Positions 24,898 through 33,559 of a stretch of 48,908 bases of DNA are shown piece by piece. The stretch comes from Nostoc sp. NMS2 (lineage in GTDB: Bacteria; Cyanobacteriota; Cyanobacteriia; Cyanobacteriales; Nostocaceae), in the NCBI RefSeq assembly GCF_017115105.1, contig NZ_JABXKH010000114.1, positions 1 through 48,908 of the forward strand, given 5' to 3'. The notes below the pieces were generated by a model. That model was not told where the DNA came from. It worked only from the letters and a program-made list of their open reading frames with translations, and did not search any database. Both the position numbers and the translations under genes were made by a program. Each line of letters starts with the position of its first letter. Positions within the stretch are counted from its first letter, which is position 1.

Positions 24898-24985
24898 TGG
24901 AGTGGGGGAGATGAGGGAGATGGGGGAGATGGGGGAGTGGGGAGTGGGGAGTGGGGGAGATGAGGGAGATGGGGGAGATGAGGTA
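24898..24985 (+). repeat. G-rich tandem repeat between ndhD4 and ndhF4
   Basis: Repeats of GGGGGAGAT and GGGGAGT fill the gap upstream of ndhD4. Many G runs of four or five lie on the plus strand (the template strand for these leftward genes). They could fold as G-quadruplexes. CAAATGAC repeats follow to about 25032. Confidence 0.85.
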
Positions 24986-25037
24986 GAGAATAACTAATGA
25001 CAAATGACAAATGACAAATGACCAATGACAAACATCT

Positions 25038-26894
25038 TTAAAAAGGCAATTTATCTAATAAACCCGATGACCAGCTGATGAAAAAACCCAGGATGCTGAC
25101 AACTGCGAGGATGGTCAACATATAGCCCTGAGATTGCCCAGAAATGCTGTACTTTAAAGTTTGTCCGCCAAAGATTGTTGCAAACCCAACTAAGTTTACT
25201 AGACCATCAACTAAATAGCGATCACTCCAAGCAGAAATTTTAGATAGCAGTGCGACTGCACTCACCACCGTTACCCGATAAACTCGGTCAATATAAAAAT
25301 CATAACCTAATAAGTCTTGCACAAATCTCCACGCCAAAAACCTGGATCTTGACCAAGCTTTGTGCAGATAAACTGTAGACCCGACAACTACTCCCAGCAC
25401 GGTAGAAGTAAACAACGCTAATGCTACTAACCAATTAACACTTTCCCAATCTGGTAGTAAGTACCATTGCTGTAGCATCAAAGGTAAAAGTAGAGTCAAG
25501 ACTGTGAGAGTCACCATCGGGAAGGCCATTTGCCAAGCGACTTCTGGTGTGCGTCGGGTCTTTTGTTGCGGTTTCCCCCAGAAGACTAATCTGAATACTC
25601 TAGTTAAGTTCAATGTTGTCAAGCCATTGACCAATAATAAAACCCCAATTACCCAAGGGCTAATATTCACGAAACCGTCAGCCCATGCTAGCATTGCCCA
25701 GAAGCCTCCCAGTGGTAACACTGTTACCATGCCCGCCGAACCGACAATAAAGGCGGTGGTTGTGGCTGGCATCCGTGACCACAGTCCGCCCATTTCTGTT
25801 AGGTCTTGGCTTTGGGTGGTTAAGATGACTGAACCGGAACTCATAAATAATAATGCTTTTGCGATCGCATGAGTTAACAGCAACATCAAGCCTACACCCC
25901 CTTGTTGTAATCCCACTGCTAAAAACACTAACCCCATGTATGCACTGGTGGAATGAGATAGCGATCGCTTAATGTCAATTTGAGCTATAGATACTAATGT
26001 CGCCCCAATAGCTGTCACCGTACCCATGATTACCAAAGCATTCAAGGCAACTGGCGACAGTGCTAACAATGGTTGAAATTTATACAGTAAATAAGCGCCA
26101 CCAGCTACTACCAGCGAGTTTCGCATTACCGAAGCAGGATTGGGCCCTTCCATCGCCTCATCTAACCACAGGTGCAGTGGAAATTGGGCGCATTTCCCAG
26201 CCGGCCCAGCAATTAATGCCAAACCCAGCAAAGTTGATGTCACTGGGCTTAAATTAGCTGTTTGTGCCCACTCATACAAATCCGAAAAGTTCAAACTACC
26301 AGCTAAGGTGGAAAGTGTCACCACAGCCATCAGCAGCAACAAGTCTCCTACCCGTTTAGTCCAAAACGCATCTCGCGCCGCCGTCACTACTAGCGGTTGA
26401 GCATACCAAAATCCCACCAGCAAGTAAGTCGAAAGCGTCAGAACTTCCAAAAGGGTATAGCTGAGAAACAAAGAATCACTGATTGCTAGACCAGTCAACG
26501 CTGCTTCAAAAAATCCTAGCAGTGCAAAAAAACGCGCCAGCGACCAGTCTTTTTCCATGTAACCCAGAGCATAAACTTGTGCCAGAAAACTTAAACCTGT
26601 AATTAAAACTGTCGCCCCAATACTGACTGCTGAAAGTTCCAAGGTAAACGATAAGTCTAAATCAGCAGCTTTGAACCACGGCACCAGTAACTTTTCTGGT
26701 TCTCTATCCCAGATATTTTTAAATACAAACAGACTATGGACAAAAGCCACAATAGTTGTCAACAAGTTTATGTATGCCGCAGGTCTTGGCCCGGTTCGCT
26801 GAATTATTCCTATTCCCCAGGGCAGCGTCAAAATTGCGCCTAATAAGCTATATAAAGGCACAAACCAACTTGTTGAAAATAGAATTTGATCCAT
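25038..26894 (-). CDS. ndhF4: NDH-1 subunit NdhF (F4 type)
   Basis: Proton-pumping membrane subunit of NDH-1, homologous to NuoL (618 aa). Motifs: LSFTLELSAVSIGATVLITG, LLEVLTLSTYLLVGFWYAQP, FPLHLWLDEAMEGPNPASVM with the conserved Glu/Pro core, IDIKRSLSHSTSAYMGLVFL and LLLTHAIAKALLFMSSGSVI. The C terminus has the amphipathic DFYIDRVYRVTVV segment. It is the first gene of ndhF-ndhD-cupB and diverges from ccmK1 across a long AT-rich gap. F4 rather than F3 is inferred from the cluster. Confidence 0.92.
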   Translation of the reverse strand: MDQILFSTSWFVPLYSLLGAILTLPWGIGIIQRTGPRPAAYINLLTTIVAFVHSLFVFKNIWDREPEKLLVPWFKAADLDLSFTLELSAVSIGATVLITGLSFLAQVYALGYMEKDWSLARFFALLGFFEAALTGLAISDSLFLSYTLLEVLTLSTYLLVGFWYAQPLVVTAARDAFWTKRVGDLLLLMAVVTLSTLAGSLNFSDLYEWAQTANLSPVTSTLLGLALIAGPAGKCAQFPLHLWLDEAMEGPNPASVMRNSLVVAGGAYLLYKFQPLLALSPVALNALVIMGTVTAIGATLVSIAQIDIKRSLSHSTSAYMGLVFLAVGLQQGGVGLMLLLTHAIAKALLFMSSGSVILTTQSQDLTEMGGLWSRMPATTTAFIVGSAGMVTVLPLGGFWAMLAWADGFVNISPWVIGVLLLVNGLTTLNLTRVFRLVFWGKPQQKTRRTPEVAWQMAFPMVTLTVLTLLLPLMLQQWYLLPDWESVNWLVALALFTSTVLGVVVGSTVYLHKAWSRSRFLAWRFVQDLLGYDFYIDRVYRVTVVSAVALLSKISAWSDRYLVDGLVNLVGFATIFGGQTLKYSISGQSQGYMLTILAVVSILGFFISWSSGLLDKLPF

Positions 26895-27553
26895 TTAAAT
26901 TTACCTTGATGATTCAGCCTTTATTTTAAAAAATCTTTCAGACAATTATTTTTTAAAAAAATTAATTTAGTGAAATATCAACATTTTTTTACTATTGTTT
27001 AAACTAAATTATCCAAAGTATTTTTACTTTACTTTTCCCTACTAAACTTCTATAAAATATAACTTTACATACGCAAAAGCATTTACTTGCCTTAACCTCA
27101 CCTCTGTTTTTACATTTGTATTTCTACTTTGAGCAGACTAATTTATACGATATATTTGAAAAGATTATATACTTTTCAAATATATCGTTGTACATACAGA
27201 GAAATCTGAGGAAAGATAGATACAGCAAAAGATACAGCCGCCGCTCCTCCCTCGTCAGATAGAATTAGCCTTGGTTATGAATGTCGTATTGTAAATGTAA
27301 TAAAGAAATTATAAAGCATAAGTGGCTGCTCAAGTAATTCAGTAAACTTTAATTGCTCAGAAGCCTAGATAAATTTTTGTTAAGTTTTTTAAAACTTTCT
27401 TATCATAAACTATTATAGTAATTTATATTGCCAGGAACGCCAAGCTTTCCTATGCTTAATTTGGAAGTGTTTTCTTAGCTATAAGATCAGGCTCTCCCCG
27501 TCAAAAAATTCAGACGACAGTACAGATTGCATTAATTTTGTAGGAGTTCTGCG
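26895..27553. promoter_or_regulatory. Divergent control region of ndhF4 and ccmK1
   Basis: A 659-base AT-rich gap with no gene. It must hold promoters for both the CO2-uptake set and the carboxysome operon. It contains a perfect 17-bp inverted repeat at 27147-27188 and several T(N)11A-like pairs of the sort LysR regulators use, none of which I can assign. The ribosome-binding site of ccmK1 is TAGGAG (27541-27546), seven bases before the ATG. Confidence 0.6.
27147..27188. promoter_or_regulatory. Perfect 17-bp palindrome in the ndhF4/ccmK1 gap
   Basis: ACGATATATTTGAAAAG (27147-27163) and CTTTTCAAATATATCGT (27172-27188) are exact reverse complements with the 8-base spacer ATTATATA. It lies 253 bases from the ndhF4 start and 366 bases from the ccmK1 start. 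It could be an operator or a hairpin in a long leader RNA. Confidence 0.55.
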
Positions 27554-27862
27554 ATGCCAATTGCAGTTGGAATGATTGAAACGAAGGGCTTTCCAGCAGT
27601 AGTGGAAGCTGCTGATGCGATGGTGAAAGCCGCCCGTGTCACCTTAGTAGGGTATGAAAAAATTGGTAGCGCTCGCGTCACCGTGATAGTTCGGGGAGAT
27701 GTATCGGAAGTGCAAGCTTCCGTAGCTGCTGGGGTTGAAGCGGCAAAAAGAGTATTTGGTGGTGAGGTATTATCTACTCACATCATTGCTCGTCCTCACG
27801 AGAACCTGGAATACGTGTTGCCGATTCGTTACACCGAAGCTGTGGAACAGTTCCGTACCTAA
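27554..27862 (+). CDS. ccmK1: Carboxysome shell protein CcmK1
   Basis: Hexameric BMC-domain protein that tiles the facets of the beta-carboxysome shell (102 aa). Features: [20 protein letters not shown], the pore loop [17 protein letters not shown], and [20 protein letters not shown]. It starts at ATG 27554 with TAGGAG upstream. It is almost a duplicate of the next gene, differing mostly at the C terminus, which ends early at EQFRT. First gene of ccmK1-ccmK2-ccmL-ccmM-ccmN-ccmO. Confidence 0.95.
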   Translation: MPIAVGMIETKGFPAVVEAADAMVKAARVTLVGYEKIGSARVTVIVRGDVSEVQASVAAGVEAAKRVFGGEVLSTHIIARPHENLEYVLPIRYTEAVEQFRT

Positions 27863-27951
27863 AAGCTCTTTAAACAAAGTAATTAACGCTCTTTGCCTTT
27901 TTGAGCATCACTTTTGTCCAAGCTAAAAACTTTAAATAGGGATTAAAACTA

Positions 27952-28296
27952 ATGTCAATTGCAGTGGGAATGGTTGAAACGCTGGGCTTTCCAGCAGTAG
28001 TGGAAGCTGCTGATGCGATGGTGAAAGCTGCTCGTGTGACTCTAGTCGGCTATGAAAAAATCGGCAGTGGTCGAGTTACAGTCATTGTCCGGGGTGACGT
28101 TTCGGAAGTGCAAGCTTCCGTAGCTGCGGGTGTTGAATCAGTGAAGCGAGTCAACGGTGGACAAGTACTGTCTACTCACATCATTGCTCGTCCTCATGAA
28201 AACTTGGAATACGTCCTACCAATTCGTTATACAGAAGACGTAGAGCAATTCCGGGAAAATGTGAACGCAATTCGTCCTTTCGGTAGAAGACCGTAA
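27952..28296 (+). CDS. ccmK2: Carboxysome shell protein CcmK2
   Basis: Second hexameric BMC shell protein (114 aa). The core is nearly identical to CcmK1, with the same KIGSGR pore loop. The C terminus is longer ([13 protein letters not shown]), and that basic tail could tune packing of hexamers or contact with CcmN. It lies 89 bases after ccmK1 and only six bases before ccmL, so all three should be on one transcript. Confidence 0.95.
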   Translation: MSIAVGMVETLGFPAVVEAADAMVKAARVTLVGYEKIGSGRVTVIVRGDVSEVQASVAAGVESVKRVNGGQVLSTHIIARPHENLEYVLPIRYTEDVEQFRENVNAIRPFGRRP

Positions 28297-28302
28297 TTTG
28301 TA

Positions 28303-28605
28303 ATGCAAGTCGCCAAAGTTCGCGGCACAGTAGTTAGCACCCAAAAAGATCCAAGTCTGAGAGGTGTGAAACTACTGTTGTTACAATTTGTAGATGAAGA
28401 CGGAAATATCCTCCCACAATATGAGGTAGCAGCAGATAGTGTGGGAGCAGGTGTAGATGAGTGGGTACTTGTCAGTCGTGGCAGTGTTGCTCGTCAAGTT
28501 ATTGGCAACGAACAGCGACCACTAGATGCAGTGGTAGTGGCGATCATAGATACAATTTATGTTGAAGATCGCATGATTTACAGCAAAAAAGATCAATATC
28601 GATAG
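28303..28605 (+). CDS. ccmL: Carboxysome vertex protein CcmL
   Basis: Pentameric protein of the CcmL/EutN family that closes the vertices of the icosahedral shell (100 aa). It starts MQVAKVRGTVVSTQKDPSLR. LLLLQFVDEDG and YEVAADSVGAGVDEWVLVSR form the family beta barrel, and GSVARQVIGNEQRPLDAVVV precedes the final strand. It is six bases downstream of ccmK2. Confidence 0.95.
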   Translation: MQVAKVRGTVVSTQKDPSLRGVKLLLLQFVDEDGNILPQYEVAADSVGAGVDEWVLVSRGSVARQVIGNEQRPLDAVVVAIIDTIYVEDRMIYSKKDQYR

Positions 28606-28611
28606 TCATTT

Positions 28612-28688
28612 TGTCATTGGTCATTGGTCATTGGTCATTAGTGGATAACAAAGGACAAATGACAACGGACAAATGACAAATGACAATA
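28612..28688. repeat. CAAATGAC/CATTGGTC repeats before ccmM
   Basis: TCATTGGTCATTGGTCATTAG, then GGACAAATGACAACGGACAA units, form an imperfect stem between ccmL and ccmM. The ribosome-binding site of ccmM (GGAGGA, near 28691-28696) follows directly. Confidence 0.8.
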
Positions 28689-28704
28689 TAGGAGGAATCT
28701 CGCA

Positions 28705-30366
28705 ATGGCAGTCCGCAGCACGGCAGCACCCCCAACTCCGTGGTCAAGGAATTTAGCTGAACCCGAAATCCATCAAACTGCTTTTGTACATTCATTCTCC
28801 AATCTGATTGGGGATGTACGAATAGGTGCAAATGTAATCGTTGCTCCGGGGACTACGATTAGAGCGGATGAAGGTACACCTTTTTATCTTGGTGAAAACA
28901 CTAATATTCAAGATGGTGTTGTCATTCATGGGTTAGAGCAAGGCCGAGTAATTGGCGATGACCAGGAGAAATACTCGGTATGGGTAGGTAAAAATACTTG
29001 CATTACCCACATGGCTCTAATTCACGGGCCAGTTTATGTAGGGGATAATTCCTTCATTGGCTTTCGCTCAACGGTGTTTAATGCCAGGGTGGGTGCAGGT
29101 TGCATCGTGATGATGCACGCTTTGATTCAAGACGTAGAAATTCCCCCAGGTAAATATGTACCTTCGGGAGCGATAATTACTAGCCAGCAGCAAGCCGATC
29201 GCTTGTCAGATGTGCAAGATCAAGATAAAGAATTTGCTCATCATGTGGTTGGGATTAATCAGGCGCTACGAGCTGGTTATCTTTGTGCTGCGGATAGCAA
29301 ATGTATAGCACCCATTCGGGATGAGAACGCTAAATCTTATACAGGTAATGGTATTACTGTCTTAGAGTTGGAAAGGAGTAGTGAAGTGGCGAGCAATAGT
29401 TTGGGTGCAGAAACAATAGAGCAGTTACGCTATCTATTGGAACAAGGGTATAAGATTGGTACAGAACACGTAGATAAAAGACGGTTCCGCACGGGTTCTT
29501 GGACTAGCTGCCAACCAATCGAACCCAGATCCCTCGGTGAAGCGATCGCAGCATTAGAGAGCTGTGTAAGAGATCATAGCGGCGAGTATGTCCGCCTATT
29601 TGGGATTGACAAAGGTAGACGACGGGTATTAGAAAACATCATTCAACGCCCAGATGGTGATGCTAAACCAGTTACCAGCTTTAAAGCTCCTAATACTAGT
29701 CATAGCAATGGCAGCTACAGCAGCAGTAATGGTAACGGTAGCGGCTCTAGCAGTGGCAAAATCAATGGCGAAACTCTAGACCAAATCCGCCAACTTTTGG
29801 CAGGTGGTTACAAGATTGGTATGGAACACGTAGATGAGCGCCGCTTCCGTACTGGTTCTTGGACTAGTTGCAAGCCAGTTGATGCAACTTCTACAAATCA
29901 AGTAATCTCCGCTTTAGAAGAATGTATATCAAACCATCCAGGTGAGTATGTACGTTTAATCGGCATTGATACCAAAGCCAAACGGCGGGTATTAGAAACC
30001 ATTATTCAACGTCCAAATGGTCAAGTAGCCACCTCTGGTAGTCAGAAATCATCATTTACTAGCAGCAGTGGATCTGGGAGTGCTACGGCAACAGCTACCA
30101 GTACCCGGTTGAGTACTGAAGTAGTAGACCAACTGCGGCAATTATTGGCTGGCGGCTATAAAATTAGCCTTGAACACGTAGACCAACGACGGTTCCGTAC
30201 TGGTTCGTGGACTAGTACTGGTCAAATTCCAGCCTCCTCAGAAAGAGAAGCGATCGCCGCCGTAGAAGGACACCTTGGCGAATACCAAGGGGAATATGTG
30301 CGCTTAATTGGTATTGAACCCAAAGCCAAGCGTCGGGTATTAGAAACGATTATTCAAAGACCATAG
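28705..30366 (+). CDS. ccmM: Carboxysome scaffold CcmM with three SSUL repeats
   Basis: Organises Rubisco inside the beta-carboxysome and supplies carbonic anhydrase (553 aa). Residues about 1-205 are a gamma-carbonic anhydrase domain with putative zinc ligands His75, His102 and His107, and Cys194 and Cys200 spaced as in the redox-activated enzyme. Three Rubisco-small-subunit-like modules follow at about 233-316, 353-437 and 469-553, joined by Ser/Gly linkers. Modules 1 and 2 carry Cys pairs (269/287 and 389/407); module 3 has none. An internal GTG with its own ribosome-binding site marks a short form (see 29386). ATG 28705 follows GGAGGA. Confidence 0.96.
   Translation: MAVRSTAAPPTPWSRNLAEPEIHQTAFVHSFSNLIGDVRIGANVIVAPGTTIRADEGTPFYLGENTNIQDGVVIHGLEQGRVIGDDQEKYSVWVGKNTCITHMALIHGPVYVGDNSFIGFRSTVFNARVGAGCIVMMHALIQDVEIPPGKYVPSGAIITSQQQADRLSDVQDQDKEFAHHVVGINQALRAGYLCAADSKCIAPIRDENAKSYTGNGITVLELERSSEVASNSLGAETIEQLRYLLEQGYKIGTEHVDKRRFRTGSWTSCQPIEPRSLGEAIAALESCVRDHSGEYVRLFGIDKGRRRVLENIIQRPDGDAKPVTSFKAPNTSHSNGSYSSSNGNGSGSSSGKINGETLDQIRQLLAGGYKIGMEHVDERRFRTGSWTSCKPVDATSTNQVISALEECISNHPGEYVRLIGIDTKAKRRVLETIIQRPNGQVATSGSQKSSFTSSSGSGSATATATSTRLSTEVVDQLRQLLAGGYKISLEHVDQRRFRTGSWTSTGQIPASSEREAIAAVEGHLGEYQGEYVRLIGIEPKAKRRVLETIIQRP
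29372..29388 (+). promoter_or_regulatory. Internal translation start for short CcmM
   Basis: AAAGGAG (29372-29378) lies seven bases before the in-frame GTG 29386-29388 (Val228). Starting here gives 326 residues containing only the three SSUL modules. That corresponds to the 35-kDa CcmM form of Synechococcus elongatus, which also uses an internal start. Confidence 0.75.
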
Positions 30367-30545
30367 TGGGGAATGGGGAATGGGGCATTGGGCATTGGGA
30401 ATTGGGCATGAAGAAGAGATAAGGGGGACAAGCAAGAGGGGGGAGACAAGGGAGAGACTTGTTCAATAATTCCCCCTTGTCCCCCTTGTCCCCCTGCCTC
30501 TCCTGCCTCCCCTGCTCCCCCTGCTCCCCCTGCTCCCCTGCTCCT
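30364..30545. repeat. Repeat block between ccmM and ccmN
   Basis: GGGGAATGG units, then AGGGGGACAAG and its inverse CTTGTCCCCCTTG around TTCAATAATTCCCCC, then CCTGCTCCCC units. The layout matches the block at 5212-5390. It separates ccmN from ccmM by 214 bases and could weaken or split expression. Confidence 0.8.
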
Positions 30546-30580
30546 TCATCCCCACTCCGGCTTCCGAGGTTAAAATTTCC

Positions 30581-31354
30581 ATGTCTGTGCTGTCACTGCG
30601 CCTCAGCAATAACTTTGATTCTTACATTAGTGGTGAGGTGACTATTCATCCAAGCGCAGTACTTGCACCTGGGGTGATCCTCCAAGCGGCTGAAAACAGC
30701 AAGATCATCATTGGGCCAGGGGTCTGTATTGGCATGGGAGCAATTCTCCAAGTTCATGAAGGAACCATAGAGGTAGAAGCAGGGGCAAACCTGGGAGCCG
30801 GTTTTTTGATGGTTGGCAAGGGCAAAATTGGAGCAAATGCTTGCATTGGTTCAGCAACAACAGTTTTTAACTATTCAGTTGAACCTGCACAAGTAGTTCC
30901 ACCTGGATCGATTTTGGGAGATACCAGTCGGCAAATTGCTCAAACAAATCAGCCGGAACCATCCACGAATCACCCCACGGCTGCAAGTGCGCCACCGGAG
31001 AAGGAAGAGGAAAATGGCTCAGGGGAAGTTAAAGAAAAGGTAGTTTCTTCAACTAACTTCTCAGCTGCGGCTTTTGTGGATTTTAAACAAAATAAGTCGA
31101 TTTCTTATTTTAAATCTCCCGCCACTCCAGAAAGCCAGCCTCCTGCCGTGGAAGAACCAGCCAAGGATGCTGAACTCCCCTTGCAGGAACCCACCCAAGA
31201 GTCTACAAAACATGACTCAGACCCCAATCAGCTAACTACAGAATCCCCTAACGGTTTCGGGACTCAAATTTATGGACAAGGGAGCATAAGCAGACTGTTG
31301 ACTACATTGTTTCCCCATAGACAATCCTTGAGCGACCCAAACTCTGACGATTAG
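30581..31354 (+). CDS. ccmN: Carboxysome assembly protein CcmN
   Basis: Adapter between the CcmM-Rubisco core and the CcmK shell (257 aa). Residues about 15-115 form left-handed beta-helix hexapeptide repeats (VTIHPSAVLAPGVILQAAEN, GVCIGMGAILQVHEG, AGANLGAGFLMVGKGKIGAN). A long polar Pro/Glu/Ser linker follows. The last about 20 residues (YGQGSISRLLTTLFPHRQSL) are the amphipathic encapsulation peptide that binds CcmK. ATG 30581 begins the conserved part. Confidence 0.93.
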   Translation: MSVLSLRLSNNFDSYISGEVTIHPSAVLAPGVILQAAENSKIIIGPGVCIGMGAILQVHEGTIEVEAGANLGAGFLMVGKGKIGANACIGSATTVFNYSVEPAQVVPPGSILGDTSRQIAQTNQPEPSTNHPTAASAPPEKEEENGSGEVKEKVVSSTNFSAAAFVDFKQNKSISYFKSPATPESQPPAVEEPAKDAELPLQEPTQESTKHDSDPNQLTTESPNGFGTQIYGQGSISRLLTTLFPHRQSLSDPNSDD

Positions 31355-31410
31355 TCCGAGTAAGTGTTAATTGTAAGTTGTCGGCTTTGTGATTATCTGG
31401 GAAAGTTCAA

Positions 31411-32208
31411 ATGGAAACATCTAATCAACCGTCTATGAATACCATCCAGGGAGCGAGTCATCGAGAAACCTTTCAGGACACTGCTTTGGGCTTAGTTTCT
31501 ACCCGCAGCTTTCCTGCAATAGTTGGGACGGCGGATATGATGCTGAAATCAGCAGGAGTTCACCTAGTTGGGTATGAAAAAATTGGTAGCGGCCATTGTA
31601 CTGCGATCGTCCGGGGTGGCATTGCTGACGTGCGTCTGGCTGTAGAATCGGGTGTGCAAACGGCTGAACAGTTTGGTCAGTTAGTTTCTAGCTTAGTAAT
31701 TCCCCGACCTTATCCTAATTTAGATATAGTACTTCCGATCACAACCCGTTTTACTAAATTGATGGAGGAGGGCAATTCTAGCCGTCTGAGTAATCAAGCA
31801 ATTGGTTTGGTCGAAACGCGAGGATTTCCAGCGATGGTAGGCGCGTGTGATGCCATGCTCAAAGCTGCTGATGTTCATTTAGCAGCTTATGAAAAAATTG
31901 GTGCGGGTTTGTGTACAGCCATTATTCGTGGTTCCGTAGCAAATGTAGCGGTAGCTGTGGAAGCGGGAATGTTTGAGGCAGAACGCATTGGGGAATTAAA
32001 TGCAGTGATGGTAATTCCCCGTCCGCTAGACGAAATGGAGCTAACCTTGCCGTTAGCAAGATGCTGGATAGAAACACAGCAGCCTTTAAACTTGCCAGTG
32101 AATATTAAAGAACAAGTTGCCGAAATTGAGGTACTAAGATTACCAGATTTAACTAAGCTACCTACAAAAATTGCAGAAGTTGCCGAAGAATTATGGAATG
32201 ATGAATGA
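31411..32208 (+). CDS. ccmO: Tandem-BMC shell protein CcmO
   Basis: Double BMC-domain shell protein (265 aa). First domain, about residues 26-110: LGLVSTRSFPAIVGTADMML and YEKIGSGHCTAIVRGGIADV. Second, about 128-215: IGLVETRGFPAMVGACDAML and YEKIGAGLCTAIIRGSVANV. It probably forms pseudohexameric trimers at facet edges. A tail of about 50 residues is not BMC. Here it sits directly after ccmN, whereas in several model strains it is remote from the operon. Confidence 0.92.
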   Translation: METSNQPSMNTIQGASHRETFQDTALGLVSTRSFPAIVGTADMMLKSAGVHLVGYEKIGSGHCTAIVRGGIADVRLAVESGVQTAEQFGQLVSSLVIPRPYPNLDIVLPITTRFTKLMEEGNSSRLSNQAIGLVETRGFPAMVGACDAMLKAADVHLAAYEKIGAGLCTAIIRGSVANVAVAVEAGMFEAERIGELNAVMVIPRPLDEMELTLPLARCWIETQQPLNLPVNIKEQVAEIEVLRLPDLTKLPTKIAEVAEELWNDE

Positions 32209-32438
32209 TGATAGATGAATTTGGGAAAATCATCATTCATCGGGAATAAGTGGAAGGAATCTTACGCTTTTCTTGTTGTTCTGATAATAGCTTCTTAAAT
32301 CCATAAATAAAATACCTTTATTTATATAGAAATAATAGAGTTCTATCTATGATTAGACTCATAACTTTCTATGAGCATCGCCATACCATTTGCAACTGTT
32401 CAGTAATACTAGTTTTATATCGATGAATAGCTATATAC

Positions 32439-32454
32439 AGGAGAATAACCTTTG
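32439..32454 (+). promoter_or_regulatory. Ribosome-binding site for a TTG start (cmpR)
   Basis: AGGAG (32439-32443) is eight bases before TTG 32452, the only start that keeps the whole helix-turn-helix (KQATLHQLKVFEAAARH). Confidence 0.7.
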
Positions 32455-33393
32455 AAGCAAGCGACGCTGCACCAGTTAAAGGTATTCGAGGCGGCGGCAC
32501 GACACAGTAGCTTTACTCGCGCTGCTGAGGAATTGTTTCTCACTCAACCTACCGTTTCTATGCAAATTAAGCAACTCACAAAATCGGTAGGGTTGCCATT
32601 ATTTGAGCAAGTGGGGAAGCGGTTGTATCTCACCGAGGCAGGACGAGAATTATTTGCCACTTGTCGGCAGATTTTTGAAAATATAGCCCAGTATGAAATG
32701 AAGGTGGCAGATTTAAAAGGGCTAAAACAGGGACAATTACGTTTAGCAGTGATTACAACAGCAAAATATTTTATCCCACGTTTGTTGGGGCCATTTTGCG
32801 AACTTTATCCAGGGATTGATATCTCTCTGCAAGTAACGAATCACGAACAAATTTTGGAACGGATGAGTCAGAATCTGGACGACTTATATATTATGAGTCA
32901 AGTTCCAGATAATATGGATGTGACTTGCGAAGCATTTTTAGAAAATCCTTTGATAGTCTTTGCACCAATTAATCATCCGTTATCCAAGGAAAAAAATATT
33001 CCGATCCAACGCCTGTCTAACCAACCTTTTATTATGCGAGAACCGGGTTCAGGAACTCGTCGTGCCGTCCAAAGCCTATTTGAAGAACAAGGGGTGACAG
33101 TAAAAGTCAAGCTGGAATTGGGAAGTAACGAAGCAATTAAACAAGCGATCGCAGGTGGTTTAGGAATTTCGGTTTTATCTCGTCATACTTTACTATTAGA
33201 CGCTTCAGATTTTAGTATTTTAGATGTCCAACACTTTCCAATTCAGCGAAATTGGTACATGGTTTACCCCGCAGGTAAGCAGCTATCTATCGTCGCTCGT
33301 GCCTATTATGACTATCTCCTGGCTGCTGCAAGGAATTTTGTAGATCAAAACACTAATACCACTTCTAGTACACTTGAACCAATTAACGGGTAA
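32452..33393 (+). CDS. cmpR: LysR-type regulator of inorganic-carbon genes
   Basis: LysR transcription factor (313 aa) of the CmpR/NdhR (CcmR) group. The N-terminal helix-turn-helix, residues about 1-60, reads HQLKVFEAAARHSSFTRAAE and LFLTQPTVSMQIKQLTKSVG. The effector domain has AVITTAKYFIPRLLGPFCEL, NLDDLYIMSQVPD, REPGSGTRRAVQSLF and LGSNEAIKQAIAGGLGISVL. These regulators respond to photorespiratory and carbon metabolites such as 2-phosphoglycolate, RuBP or 2-oxoglutarate. CmpR versus NdhR cannot be settled here. PCC 7120 has, as I recall, its CmpR gene at this same position. Start is TTG 32452. Possible targets include the 26895-27553 gap. Confidence 0.88.
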   Translation: MKQATLHQLKVFEAAARHSSFTRAAEELFLTQPTVSMQIKQLTKSVGLPLFEQVGKRLYLTEAGRELFATCRQIFENIAQYEMKVADLKGLKQGQLRLAVITTAKYFIPRLLGPFCELYPGIDISLQVTNHEQILERMSQNLDDLYIMSQVPDNMDVTCEAFLENPLIVFAPINHPLSKEKNIPIQRLSNQPFIMREPGSGTRRAVQSLFEEQGVTVKVKLELGSNEAIKQAIAGGLGISVLSRHTLLLDASDFSILDVQHFPIQRNWYMVYPAGKQLSIVARAYYDYLLAAARNFVDQNTNTTSSTLEPING

Positions 33394-33481
33394 TTACGAA
33401 TTACGTTCGCGTTCGCGTAGCGTCTCGTAGAGAAGCGGGGCGTAGCCCATTACGAATTACGAATTACGAATTACGAATTAC
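33391..33481. repeat. Dispersed repeat with heptanucleotide arrays
   Basis: AATTACG units flank a segment reading GCGTAGCGTCTCGTAGAGAA, a widespread Nostoc palindromic repeat. A related copy lies at 42022-42113. It separates cmpR from the MuiA gene. Confidence 0.85.
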
Positions 33482-33559
33482 CCCAAGGGGTTGACTGTTA
33501 GACCGGGAAACATTGACAATTAACCAGCAGAATCAATTAAAAATGGGGGAAAACTGGCA

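Noticed and set aside
26895..27553. A hidden small gene or riboswitch in the ndhF4/ccmK1 gap
   Set aside because: No frame with protein-like composition and no known riboswitch motif could be recognised; only the palindrome stands out.
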